From assembly GCA_963971225.1 (NCBI GenBank), contig OZ020268.1, forward strand, positions 57,039,900 to 57,103,899: a stretch of DNA of 64,000 nucleotides. The letters are read 5' to 3'. Position numbers and translations under genes: made by a program. This document shows, piece after piece, positions 34,204-45,690 of this stretch (its first letter is position 1; each line of letters begins with the position of its first letter). Below the pieces are notes generated by a model. The model saw nothing but the letters and a program-made list of their open reading frames with translations, was not told the origin of the DNA and did not search any database. The DNA comes from Melieria omissa. Taxonomy: Eukaryota > Arthropoda > Insecta > Diptera > Ulidiidae.

Positions 34204-34535
34204 GGCAGCCGCCGTGGCTCAGTTGGTTAGTGTGCGGTCCAGCGAGCCGCATGCAGAGCGACGCAAGATCGAATTCTGCATGTAGTAACATCTAAAAAAA
34301 ATAACGGGAAACTCGTTTTCTCTTTCGGTGGCTGTCCTCTCAGCTGGAAATGGCAAACCTCTGAGAGTAAAAATTGCCTATGAAAAAGCTCCCAACCTGC
34401 CGTTCGGAACCGGCATAAAACTGTAGGTCCCTTCCACCCGCGTACAAAATTCACACGCACAACACGGGTGGTTGCGGGAAGCTAGGCCTTAGTCTCGCGT
34501 AAGCGGGCTGTCGTGCCAATCAATTAAAAATTAAA
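34204..34535 (+). mobile_element. tRNA-headed SINE, subfamily 1, full length
   Basis: A 332-bp SINE with A box TGGCTCAGTTGG and B box GATCGAATTC in the head, body ending GGGCTGTCGTGCCAATC, and tail CAATTAAAAATTAAA. A perfect 12-bp target duplication TTGTTTTGGGAC lies at 34192-34203 and 34536-34547. This is the best reference copy in the window. Pol III transcription and LINE-supplied mobilisation are family knowledge. Confidence 0.93.
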
Positions 34536-34789
34536 TTGTTTTGGGACTAGTTAAAAATTAGTTAGTTTGTAACTGATTTTAAACTAGTCAAATAGTAACT
34601 CATTACAAATTACTTACATATAACCCCTTCAAATGAATTTTCAAATATATTGGATTCAATTCATAATTTTTTTATTAAAATTTTTCAAAAACAAAGTGCA
34701 ATTATTTAAAATAATATAAATAAATAAATAAATATATTTACATCTTATAACTAAAACCAAACACAATAGAAAACATTAAAGGCATTTCA

Positions 34790-35068
34790 TTAAGAATAAC
34801 AATGTAATTCATTTAGTAACAAAAACATATATTTTTCTAATAATATCCATTTATAAACTGTATAAGTCAAAAAAACATAACAGGAACGTGTTTTTTGCGG
34901 CGGCGTACTTTCTGCCTCAGGCTCGCTGTAATTTTCCGCGCACAAATGCTCAACTTGCACGTCTTCACTCGTCCTTTCAGCCGTCTTTTCACTTGTAAGT
35001 CGGTTAAGATAAATGTCTCTCTGTTTTTTTATTTTTCGGCGAATGCTTCTTGCTTTTGTTGCATTCAT
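34790..35068 (-). CDS. Short basic ORF of the CCCTGCAGG transposon
   Basis: The 92-residue frame starts MNATKARSIRRKIKKQRDIY and runs LNRLTSEKTAERTSEDVQV. The copy in 55518-59817 (59061-59282) keeps the same start and about 45 residues nearly unchanged, then a frameshift. It is Lys/Arg-rich at the N-terminus, then acidic. I do not recognise the family. It may be the beginning of a transposase whose remainder was lost. Conservation between two copies is the only support for coding. Confidence 0.45.
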   Translation of the reverse strand: MNATKARSIRRKIKKQRDIYLNRLTSEKTAERTSEDVQVEHLCAENYSEPEAESTPPQKTRSCYVFLTYTVYKWILLEKYMFLLLNELHCYS

Positions 35069-35442
35069 TTTTTAAAATGAAATAATTAACACAATTATTT
35101 TACGCACCTCTTTTTAATACGCACTTGATTTTCCACGCGCACGCTTTGACGGATACACACGATATGGCGTCGTTTTTGGTTAGTAATGTTGCCAAACCAT
35201 TAGATTCACTTAAAAATGCTAAGGGTAGCCAACGCAAACCCAGAAAATATAAACAAACAATAGGCAGCCCTTATTCATGGCGCAGGCGCCTTTTCGTTTT
35301 TACGAACAACGCAACGAGTGCGGCGCATGCGCTCGTGAACTGTATTGCCATGCATGATTTTTCAATCAGTTACAAGTTAGTTGTCAAATAATTAGTTTAA
35401 AATTAGTTACTTTTGCCAACTGACTACTTCTTTCCTGCAGGG

Positions 35443-35800
35443 TAGTTGGTCGTGTAGTTGGCCAGTACGCAAATGAGCCACGAATGACAGGCGGAAATCG
35501 AGTGCAGCAATACTTGAGCTGTTCTGCTGGATTTCACAAATAACGGCACAATAACGCTTTAGCATAAATTCTGTGACGTAACAGCAAAACAAACACAAAA
35601 CCAACCATAAACCTACAGACATGCGGTGCGTATAGCTGCTTACTAAAGTTTGGTTTGACTGAAGTGTGAAGTAACTGTGACTGAGAAGGGTGCTGAGAGT
35701 GAGGGGAGCAAGAGTGGGTTAGAGTTACTGGAGAGAAACTGCTACAGAGTGAATGTCGCCTATGCGTTGTGAGAACTTTTGAAAGAAAATTACGAATGGA
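35443..35800. other. Unique non-coding DNA
   Basis: Nothing recognisable between the transposon end and the AT-rich tract. Confidence 0.4.
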
Positions 35801-36860
35801 ATTAATTTCAGTTGAACTAAAAAACTTTTAATATATAAAATTGTAATTGAAAAAAAAGTTTAAATTCAAAATATAAATTAAATTAAAATGTAATTTAAAT
35901 ACAAAGTATAAAATTAATTTAAATTAAATTGAATTAATTCATTTTAGTTGAACAAAAAAAATGTAAATTAAAAAAAATTTACATTAACTTTAATTTAAAT
36001 AACAAAATATAAATTTAATAACATTTAAATAAAGTAAAAGTTAAAACTAAATTAGTAATCTAAATTCAATTAAAAATTTTGATTAAATTAAAAACTTAAA
36101 TCAAATTGAAAATGTAAATTAAAATACAAATTTAAAATAAAATACATTTAAATTAAATTAAATTGAATCAATTAATTTCAGTTAAACTAAAATATTCTAA
36201 TTAAAAAAAATTTTTATTACAAATTTAAACTTAATTAAAAAATTTTGATTTAGTAACATTAAAATACATAAATAATAAATACATAAAAATAAAATTAAAT
36301 GGAAAATTTAAAATCAAATTAAAATTTGAAATAAATGACAAATTTGAATTTAAGTGAAAAAAATTTCATTTAAAAAATTTTAATTTTAAAAGTGAAATGA
36401 AATGATTATAATTAATAAATAAATAAAATTTGTACGAAACAAATTGTTAGTTAACTATCAATTAATTTGGCATAAATAATAAGGTTACCATTAAAATGTT
36501 TGGTCTAAAATAAAAAATGAATTTTGAATTGAAGTTTAGTAATCTTCAATCAATTCTTTTTAAAGCAAATTTTGTATTTGTATTTGTACATAATTTCAAT
36601 TAAATAAACATCTTAAAATATTACAACTAATAATTAGTTGATTATTAGTTAGTCAAAGAATTATGAAATTATGTTTACTTAGTCATTTTAATAACTCAGT
36701 GATTATGAAAAACACTATAGTTAATTATTACATAAATGGTGTATCACTTAACTAAGTTTTAATAATGATTAATTGAATTATTTTAATTGAATAATAGCAG
36801 TGAGTTATTTAATTAGTAGTCGTTTTATTAGTAGATTATTTAATAAGTAGTGATTTATTA
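35800..36860. repeat. AT-rich degenerate tract (AAATTAAATT)
   Basis: Almost only A and T, built of TTTAAATTAAATT-like words with no fixed period. The tract continues after the hAT element (38757-39560), so the hAT inserted into it. Confidence 0.75.
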
Positions 36861-36868
36861 GTCAATCA

Positions 36869-38748
36869 CAGTGGCGTCCCCAGGATGTCGGGAAGGGGGG
36901 GGATATGCAAAAAATCCAGTTTAACGCCATTTTTATACTTTCATCTTTGCGTATTATTTTTAATATATGTTGAATAAGATTGTGCATACATACATATATG
37001 TATACATATAACATAAACTTCTTAAAACAAAATATTTTAGTGACATGTATTTTAAAGTCAAAAAATCCCAACTAAAAAATTCAACTTTGTTTTGAGTTAT
37101 TACATATTGAAAACACCTTCTAAAAGAATTACGAAAAACTCAAAAGACGTATTTTAAAAGGCATAACACTCCAGCTATGTAAAATAAATCCAACATTTAC
37201 AAAATGTATGACGTTCTGAAATTGAATTATGATAGAGGTGACCATGTTTCCATGTTTACACACAATTCACCAAAAAAATGTAAGTCAATTTTTTTTTTCA
37301 AATTTCAACAGCTGATGCAGGGTTGGCATGAAGTCTGCGTTTGATTACTACCTTGGTGAATAGTCGATACTTTTGGGAACACTGAAAATACAACTATTCT
37401 GCGAGAACAAATGCAATGCTGATTTTTTTTAATCATTTATCCTTAACACTTCTGCGGGCATCCGGTTCTGGCCAGACCATATTGAACTTTGGATCCACTT
37501 TAGCAATGTTATAATCAAGCTCATATTTCATGATATCCTTAACTGATCCTTTCTAAGCACAAAACCCAAAACCATGGTTTGGCCAGACCATGGTGCATTT
37601 TCATACAAAATTGCCAGTTATTTTCAGTTTTTTTTGTTATTTTCGACGTAATTATTGTCAGAATTGTTTATAAATATTTTTTTATTTTATATATATATTT
37701 TCAACAAGGCTTTTCCATCTGACCCGATTTGAAGCATTTTTTTCGTGCTATCCGTTAATAGTGACATAAATTAGCGGACGCAAAATGTACCTGGTCCCCG
37801 TGTTTTTTTCATTCGCCTTGGCGTTTATTCATATTCAAAACACATATTCAAAATTAATACTTCTCCATTGTATTCATGGTTATGTCCGTGTTTTGGTGTC
37901 AATTCAAGTACAATCCTGAAGTGAAGGAAGCATTTGTGGTCTTGTCGAGTCTGGTTTTTTATCAATTCGATTGGGTGTTTTCTGTGGCAGAGATGAAAAG
38001 AAGGGAATGCTATTTTGAGGATCAGGTGGACATTATTTTTGAACTTCGACGCTGGAGTTAAATCAGAGAAGAAAATTTCTCTAAAAAAATTGTCTAAGCA
38101 ATAGCGGAAACTAATGCTTTAGAGCAACGAATTTAAGATATTAAATAATTTGCTGCTAGAGATAATAATAACGGTGCTGCCAGTTTCACGCTTTCATTTG
38201 GCCCTGAACAAAACAAAGCTTCTGATACTGATAGAAAAAATGGTCGTTTAGATAGTTCAATGTGAAGATAGCGACACCGAAGGCGACAAGGAGATAGATA
38301 TCCGGCCAGTTCAGCATGAACAATAACATGTTGAGCATGTTTTGCATATTTTTCTTTGGCAAAGCAGTTCAGAATTATTGACAGTTTTTTTAATTTCAAA
38401 ATGAATTCATTGAAGTTGAAACTTGCTATTTACTTAATTATTTTAGTATATTTTCACCGTTTTACGTAAAAATAATGTAGGCAAGCAAAAGAAATTATTG
38501 TGTTCACACTTTCTGATTTTTTTTATATCATTAACAACAATCCTTGACTATCCTCTTGCTCACATCATGGTCTGGCCAGATCATGGTAGGTTCAATTATT
38601 AGGTTTTAAGTGGGTGATTACAGATGAGATAAAGCAAATAGTAAGAATGTTTCACAATTCCATATTGTTATATCAAATTGCATAAATGAATTCTTCGACC
38701 AAGGGGGGGGATCCATCCCCCTAATCCCCCCCCCTGGGGACGCCACTG
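36869..38748. mobile_element. hAT element, non-autonomous, copy 1
   Basis: A 1880-bp element with ends CAGTGGCGTCCCCAGG and CCTGGGGACGCCACTG followed by G/C homopolymer runs. An 8-bp duplication GTCAATCA lies at 36861-36868 and 38749-38756. The internal sequence includes palindromes TCTGGCCAGA flanked by CCATGG at 37467, 37571-37594 and 38571. The frame at 37876-38061 (61 residues) has no motif, and an acidic EDSDTEGDKEIDI reading lies near 38266-38305. No transposase domain is recognisable. A second copy spans about 54140-60944 and a third fragment 51412-51583. Confidence 0.9.
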
Positions 38749-38756
38749 GTCAATCA

Positions 38757-39560
38757 TTAAACTCTTTTGGTATAGTTTAATAAAAAAGTAGTTTCATGAA
38801 AAAATGTAATTTAATTTAAATAAAAAAATAAAACAAAATAGAAAATACTGGTGCAGAAATAGTTAGTTAATTATTAAAATAGCAAATTATTAAAATTAAT
38901 TATTTAAATAGTTGGTTTATTCTTTTATCCATTATTTAATTATGATAGTTTAGTAAACCAAGCAATTAATTCATGGTGTTTTCATAGGAAATCAATCTTT
39001 TCGTTAATGAATTTCTATCAGTTGAGTATATACTATCTGAAATTAATGTCGTGAATGAACTAATGCGTTATTTAAAAAGGTATATTACACGACTTTAGAA
39101 AAGTTCAGTTATTCACTTCTAATTTATGTTATTTATCAATTGCAATTAAACAATTTAGTTGATTTATACACATTTGTATTTTAATAATTAGTTAACTTAC
39201 TAAGTTCATTCAACTTAATTATTAATTAACTAAACATTATTTATGTTAAAAAGTAATGAATTAACTAAATTACTAATTAATTTATGACGAACTAATTACG
39301 TTCAAAATTAAATAGTTAACTTAACCGATAGTTATTTAATTCAAAATAACTTAAATTATTTAAGTTATGTTGTTATAAGTTAATTAACATAATTTTGAAT
39401 TAATTAATTACCAGTTACTTAAGTAAATTAATGTTAAATAAGTTAGGTCATAAATTAACTCGTTAATAAATTATTATGTGATTGATTTTGGTAATTATGA
39501 TTTATTAGTTTAATTATTAACTAATAATTAAAATAGTTATAAAATCTGCCAATTGTTAAA
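38757..39560. repeat. AT-rich degenerate tract, continued
   Basis: Same AT-only composition as 35800-36860, with TTAATTAACTAATT words dominating. No coding potential. Confidence 0.7.
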
Positions 39561-40925
39561 TGATTATTTTAATAAGTTTTTACTCATCCTCCCAGAAATC
39601 CACAGCATGTACAACTCGGTTCTTCCCTCATCCTACCCTAAGTACACACAAACATTAAAACACATTCAGCTAGCCAACACAATGATAATACCAACAAAAA
39701 CAAACGGCGTCCAAAAACATTGCCAGAGAAGGCAATAACAAATACGCACCGATAGTCGGACAGTGGGCCGCATCATCAGCAGTGGAAGTTGAGCGGCCAA
39801 ACAACAAAAGTCAAATGCCATAAAGCAATTTCCAACTAATGACAATCAAAAGTTCACCATTTCAACATTTTTGGCGGCATTAGCGATGGCATCAGCGGCG
39901 CGGAGCCGAGAGGCAGCGACATGCGATGCTGCGTGACAGTGGGTGGACGATGGGCGGGGTGGGTCGGCAGCAATGAAGGCAGTTTCGCTGCTCGGCATCG
40001 TTTTATCGAGCAAATCAAACAAATGTGACCAGTGCTGCCGTCACACAACTTCGGGGAAAACAAATTCGGCTCCGGCCAAATGGGTTTCTTCCTGTTCGAT
40101 ACCGAATTTTCCGTTCGTTCGCTCGTTCGTTCAGTCGGTCCTTCGGTCGTTTGTTGGTTTCTGTGTTTATGTGCGTCGGGGGGTTTATTGCGGCCATAGA
40201 CGGCAGGCACTCGAGCACAATTCCTTGCCGGCAGAGTAGCCGCAGCGGCAAATTTTTGTAATAACCGACAGTACAATGAAGTGGAAGTGAAAGTGAATAC
40301 GAAAAGCCAACAACTACAACAACACCAACAATATAAAGTAGAAGCGCGGCACCGAAAAAGGACGAAACCGGCTGCCTGCCTGTACATACATGAAAATGTT
40401 GACCTCAATTTTCGACAAAGTCAAAACAGTTGCAAAAAAAAGAGTAAAAAAAATCGAAATGATTTGGCATTGAAAAACAGCGACTTTGGGATGTTTTAGG
40501 CCATTTAGAAGTTAGGCGGTTGACTCAAAGACTCACCCAATGCCAGCGAAACCCTACCAAAGCGCGGTGCAGAATATATCAGAAATTTGTCATGGTTTTT
40601 TTATTTTTTAATATTGTAGCAGGAACGTTCGAGCAGTCAGCGTCTGTTGTACGCGGTTTTGTGATTGGAAATTGTGTTGCCGCTAACATCAAACGGTTAT
40701 TTGCTCGCGTGTTGGACGCTTGAAAGCAAAACCACCAAGTTTGTTTTTCTTGTGGAATTTGCCAAACAGCGAAAGGTTGCCGAATAACTGTGGCCAATTG
40801 CTATTAGTCGTTTGGTTTGTCTTTTTTGCTATTTTGTTGTTGTCTATTTTAATTGAGCTGCCAATCGGTCGGTGGCATTGCGAGTGCGGCACTACTGGCA
40901 AATATTTGCTTTGATTTGAATTCGA
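39561..40925. other. Unique non-coding DNA
   Basis: Mixed composition, with a TTCGTTCG microsatellite-like stretch at 40093-40150. The 184-residue minus-strand frame at 39854-40408 crosses this region but has no domain, and overlapping frames are open on the other strand, so it is not called. Confidence 0.5.
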
Positions 40926-41301
40926 CTCTTTATTGTTGGAATGATGGAATTTTTTAATTTCTTGCAAAATATTTTGCAATTTTGGGTATTTTTGAATTGA
41001 AAGTGTAACTAACTGAAATATGTATCAATATTTTTTTAATTGAATTCAAGCCTCAAGCTGATTTAAAAATTCATGAAGTTCTAAAATATAATTCAGATTT
41101 CTGAACGTCAAAAACTGGCATTTTTTAAATTAAGTTTTTGAATTGAAAGTTTAATTAACTGAATTAATTTTCAATATTTTTGAAAATGAATTTAGTTAAA
41201 AAAGTTTCAGATTTCTGGAGTTTTTTAATTAACCATTTATTAACTGAAAGTGTGACTAACTGAAATATTTTTAAATATTTTTTTAGTTGAAATTAATGTA
41301 G
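40925..41301. repeat. Degenerate tandem repeats (GAAAGTGTGACTAACTGAAAT), left part
   Basis: Units begin near 41007, 41142 and 41247 with the shared word GTGTGACTAACTGAAAT, then TTTTAGTTGAATT and CAAAAACTGGCATTTTT. The block continues at 43280-44360, so the three insertions between lie inside one array. Confidence 0.75.
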
Positions 41302-41584
41302 GCAGCCGCCGTAGCTCAGCTAGTGCGTTGGGCCGCGAGTCAAATGCGAATAGAACCCAGGTTCAAGACTCCGTTACTGCAAACACCGAAAAAAGGAAAA
41401 AAAACAATTTCTCTTTCGGTGGCTGTCCTCTCAGCAGGAAATGGCAAAGCTCTGAGAGTAAAATTGCCTATGAAAAAGCTCCCAGCTCGCCGTTCGGAAT
41501 CGGCATAAAACTGTATGTCTCTTCCAACCTTGTAAAAAATTCGCACGCACAACACGGTTGGTTGCGGGTAAGTAGGCCTTAAGG
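41302..41584 (+). mobile_element. tRNA-headed SINE, subfamily 2
   Basis: Starts GGCAGCCGCCGTAGCTCAGC, with B box CAGGTTCAAGACTCCG, an AAAGGAAAAAAAACAATTTC segment, then the common body (TCTTTCGGTGGCTGTCCTCT). Like 19875-20172 it lacks the long head seen at 34204. The 3' end is truncated or fused to the next element at about 41585. Confidence 0.85.
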
Positions 41585-41592
41585 CTTGATTA

Positions 41593-42010
41593 CACGTAAC
41601 GAGTAGAGCGACGAGACATCAACTCTAACGAGCACTCGTTTCGTCTAAACAGTAAGGCGAGTTGTTGATTGTGTCAGTGACCGATGAAAGTGGCGAGAGA
41701 GTCATTAGAATCACATTTTGTTCGCTAGGCCGAGCACTACTTTACCGTTACATTTTTCTCTTTTTCGCAGCGATTCGCGGAATCGCTCGTCACATGCGGA
41801 ATCGCTCGTAACATGCGGAATGCGTCAAACACCACTTTTCGCTCGGTTGAGTTTAATTGCGCGAGTTGCTTAGTTCGTTTTGTGCATTGTAAAACCGAAC
41901 TGACTCGCCACGTGTCAAAATACGTTTGAACAACTCGTCGCTTTTGCTCGCTATCCCAATTCTTTCGGCCTAGTACCATTTTGATGTCTCGTCACTCGAC
42001 TCGTTACGTG
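41593..42010. mobile_element. TTA-flanked MITE (PIF/Harbinger-like)
   Basis: A 418-bp element with about 30-bp inverted repeats: CACGTAACGAGTAGAGCGAC at the left and GTCACTCGACTCGTTACGTG at the right. TTA lies on both sides (41590-41592, 42011-42013). A 3-bp TTA/TAA duplication is the PIF/Harbinger signature. A minus-strand 80-residue frame (41737-41979, MVLGRKNWDSEQKRRVVQ) begins just inside the right repeat; no family recognised. Confidence 0.8.
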
Positions 42011-42016
42011 TTATTA

Positions 42017-43273
42017 TTGGATGAATGCATAAGTTCGTGCCCGATTTTACTAGGTGGCGTTTAAATCGTTCACGGTTGGTACTCATGACTGAAATGTAGT
42101 ATACTTTTTGTAACTCTTTGTAAAGGTGACAGATCGAACTTTGAATTAAGCGTCAAATCATTTTGATTTCTTTGAGTTTGCTTGTTGAAACAGCGCATTG
42201 AAAATGGATAACGAAAACGAACATTACCGTCATATTATGTTATACGAGTTTCGGAAGGGAAAAACTCTTGGCGCCGCAACGAAAGCTATTCAAGTAGTTT
42301 ACTTGGACCGTGCACCAGCGCTTCGCACAGTGAAGAAATGGTTTGCTAAATTTCGAGTTGGTGATTTTAACCTCAAAGAACAACCTCGCGCTGGACGGTC
42401 TTCCGACCTTGACAACGACGTTATTCGCACTCTTGTTGAGAACAATTCACGCATTTCAACGGAAGAGGTTGCCCAAGAACTTAACGTCGACAAATCAACT
42501 GCATTTCGTCATTTCAAAAAGGTTGGGTACACTTTGAAGCTCGATACTTGGGTGCGGCATCAGTCATGTCTTTGCTTCGACGTATCAAAAATGAGCCTTT
42601 TCTGGATCGGTTTGTGGCAGGTGACGAGAAATGGATTCTGTACAACAATGTCCAACGAAAACGAACACGGAAACAGGCACACGAGAAGGCGGAAGCGGTC
42701 TCCAAAGGTGGATTGCATCCAATGAAGGTGTTGCTGTGTGTTTGGTGGGATATCCGAGGAGTGATATATTTTGAGCTCTTGCCCGTTGGCGAAGCGATTA
42801 CCACGAATAAGTATTGTCAGCAATTGGCCCAATTAAAGAAAGCAGTTGAAGAAAAACGTCCGATTTTGGCCAATCGCAAAGGAGTCCTCTTCCACCACGA
42901 CAACGCCAGACCACATGTTGCAAAACCGACTCTGTCCAAACTGAAGCAGATGAACTGGGAAATCATGTCGCATACTCCATATTCACCAGACATCGCGGCT
43001 TCTGATTACCACTTATTCCGATCATTGAAGAACAATTTGAATGGAAAAAGATTTAAAACCGTGCACGACGTTAAAAACCACCTTGTCCTCTTTTTTAACG
43101 AAAAACCGCGTGATTTTTATGAATCCGGCATCCGTAAGTTGGTTGATCGTTGGGAATGGATTGCCGAACATGATGGCGAATACATAATTGATTAATAAAG
43201 ATTTTGTTTTGAAAAATTTCAATTTGAGTTTTGACTTCAAATCGGGCACGAACTTATTTATGCACTCATCCAA
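42017..43273 (+). mobile_element. Nearly full-length mariner element
   Basis: A 1257-bp element with ends TTGGATGAATGCATAAGTTC and its complement (…GAACTTATTTATGCACTCAT then CCAA). TA lies at 42015-42016 and 43274-43275. It encodes a transposase with one frameshift/deletion. It lies only six bases beyond the right end of the TTA-flanked MITE. Confidence 0.94.
42204..43195 (+). pseudogene. Mariner transposase with one frameshift
   Basis: Start MDNENEHYRHIMLYEFRKGK at 42204. HTH domain with GDFNLKEQPRAGR and a second HTH (RISTEEVAQELNVDKSTAFR). The frame breaks after LKLDTWV near 42550, where about 20 residues are missing. The second frame gives FVAGDEKWILY (first Asp), VLFHHDNARPHVA (second Asp) and YSPDIAASDYHLF (third Asp). 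I count 34 residues between the second and third, the mariner D34D spacing. It ends with GEYIID and a stop at 43195. All three catalytic Asp are kept, so only the joint at 42550 disables it. Cut-and-paste transposase; normal length is about 345 residues. Confidence 0.9.
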
Positions 43274-43275
43274 TA

Positions 43276-44360
43276 TTATTATTTAGGCAGATTTCAAAAT
43301 GTATTTAATTCTGAAGAAAGTTTCAGACTTGTGTATGTTTTAATTCTATTTGTATGCCAAAAACTGGCATTTTTAAAATTAGGTTTTTTAATTGAAAGTG
43401 TGACTAAAAAAAAACTAAAATAGTTTTCAATATTGTTTTGATTGAATTTAATTAAGGTTGATTTAAAAATTCATTAGGTCAAAAGTGTATTTCAGATTTT
43501 TGTGTGTTTTAATTCTACTTTCATGTCAAAAATATATTTATAAATTTTATTTATTTATAAATTAAAAAATATATATATCTATAAACATATTTGAAACATT
43601 TTTTTAATTGAATGTGTGACTAACTGAAATGTTTTTTAATATGTTTTAGTTGATTTTAATCAAGGCTGATTTGAATATTAATTTAGTTTCTGTATGTTTC
43701 AGGCTTCCATATGTTTAAAATCGACTTTTATGTCAAAAACTGGCAATTTTAAATCAACTTTCAATTGATCGAAAGTGTGACTAACTGCAATAAATTTAAA
43801 TCTTTTTTTTAATTGAATTTAATTGAAGTTGATTTAAAACTTCATTAAGTTCTAAAGTATATTTCAGACTTCTGTATATTTTTAAATCTACTTTCATGCC
43901 AAAAAACTGACATTTTATAAATTAATTTTTTAATTTTAAGTGTGACTAACTAAATGATTTTCAATATTTTTTTAGTTGAATTTAATTGAGGTTGATTTGA
44001 ATATTAATTTAGTTTCTGTATGTTTCAGATTTCCGTATGTTTTGATTTTACTTTTTTATCAAAAACTTGAATTTTTCAAATCAACTTTAAATTAATTGAA
44101 AGTGTGACTGGATTGGATTAAGATGATTAAATAATTCATGAAATACTTAATTATAGTTACGATTTCTGTATGTTTTAATTCTACTTTCATGCCAATCAAC
44201 TTGAATTTTTCCAATCAACTTTCAATTAATTCACACTAAAATATTTGTCAACCTTTTTTAGTTGAATTCCATTGAGGTTGATTTAATAATTCATGAAGTT
44301 CTATATTTTATTTAAGATTTCTCTGTGTTTTAATTTTAATTTCATGTCAAAAACCTGCAA
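43276..44360. repeat. Degenerate tandem repeats (GAAAGTGTGACTAACTGAAAT), right part
   Basis: Units start near 43395, 43612, 43770, 43937 and 44097, about 160 bp apart, each with GTGTGACT, TTTTAGTTGAATTTAATTGA, TTTCAGATTTCTGTATG and TTTCATGCCAAAAACTGGCA. Confidence 0.8.
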
Positions 44361-45690
44361 TTTTATTGAATCATACATTTTTTCCTGTCAGATTATGCAT
44401 TGAAATTGTAAACGTTGCCTGCATTATGCAAATTAAGACAAATGCTGCTTGTTCGTTTATAAATTGCTTGTTTTCGCTTGAATGTCTCAATTTCCAACTC
44501 AATGGCAAAGTTTGCCATCAGAAGCTAATCTACGGCTCTGAAAATGTGATGACTCAGGCGCAAAGATAACCCAAATAACGATTCGAAGTGACCCCCTAAA
44601 AATTCAAAATTCTCGCATAGGACTTTGAAAAAGGGCTCACCGCTTCGCCCATAAATATTAGTAGTTTATGTGTACGCAGTTGTAAAATGTAAATAACCTA
44701 CATGGCACACGAATACAAACCTGTTATGCAAAACGTTTGGGCATTTAGACTTTTTACGACATTTACCTTAAAATATTTGGAAGATTCGTTGCATTCTCAA
44801 GCGAAACGTTTCATTCGAATGCAAAGCAATATCATTCCACATATTTATGGGACATCTTTACATCATTACTTCTACGCCGGCACACATTCATATCTAATCG
44901 TTGTTGATAGGCAGATACCCAGATAAATTTCGGCAAATATGCGCGCATAGGCGCACCAAACTTTGCCATATCTACGAAAATCGCACTCACCGCAGCGTTG
45001 AGTGGCGAACTGCCAGCACCGGCAGCCGAAAGTGAGCTTCTGGGAATGACCTGCGCGTTGTTATGAAATATGAATTTTTATTTGCCGGCTACTATTTGAC
45101 TCCACACAAACTACTCGTAGGTGCAATATTTTATGGCAGCGGTAGTCTGAAACCATGCGAAACCATGGCAAGGTGCGCAAAACTTTACCAACATATTACA
45201 CACACACATATATGTATACATTTGCATTTTGCACATATGGACATTTTACAGTACTCGTATGTGTATGCGAAATTTTTTGGAAGTCAGACGAATGGAGAGT
45301 GAAAGCGTTTAGCGCTGCGCGGTTTACATTTGAGCGGCGTGGCAGCACAAAATGCTTTTTATTTTATGCTGAACGTAAACGTTTTATCGAAATAAAAACT
45401 TAATACTGTCGGCTGGTGGGCGTGTAGTGTGATAAGTTGTAAAAAGCGTAGGCCAAGAAGAAGTAGTGAAAAAAATTGTTTGCTCAACAACGATTGCTTT
45501 AAATTTGATTGCTTACTCAAAGTGCAAACGAAATTCCATGCAATTTACATTTATTGATGTTTGGCACTTGTTCAAGCATTTCCTGCCAAAATTCAGGCAT
45601 TTTCAATGTTTTGGCAGAATTCGATGTTTTTATTGTTAATATATTTAAAAAAAAGTACAATAAAAAGTACTTGGAAAGGGCTAAAAGGAA
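44361..45690. other. Unique non-coding DNA
   Basis: No gene supported. Short frames only, with CACACACATATATGTATAC near 45200. Confidence 0.45.

Larger units (their letters stand above)
33965..35442 (-). mobile_element. CCCTGCAGG-ended DNA transposon, copy 1
   Basis: A 1478-bp element with ends CCCTGCAGGAAAAGTAACTA and AGTAGTC/CTTTCCTGCAGGG, flanked by TA (33963-33964, 35443-35444). The sub-terminal region is packed with AACTAGTT-type palindromes. A second copy (55518-59817) has the same ends, also next to TA. A SINE sits inside at 34204-34535. It carries a short minus-strand ORF (34790-35068). Superfamily not identified; TA duplication suggests a Tc1/mariner-like integration, but this is inference. 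Confidence 0.85.

Noticed and set aside
34204..34280. tRNA gene
   Set aside because: A and B boxes are present but the sequence does not close into a cloverleaf and is followed by the SINE body in every copy.
34227..34460. MRVNFVRGWKGPTVLCRF... frames, which recur in several SINE copies
   Set aside because: These are antisense readings of the SINE body; recurrence reflects the repeat, not a gene.
37443..37480. piggyBac-like end (TTAACACTTCTGCGGG) inside the hAT element
   Set aside because: Copy 2 is colinear here without TTAA (CCCTTCTGTGAACATCC), so this is ordinary hAT sequence that happens to read TTAA in copy 1.
39854..40408. 184-residue minus-strand frame
   Set aside because: Low-complexity composition, no family motif, overlapping open frames on the other strand.
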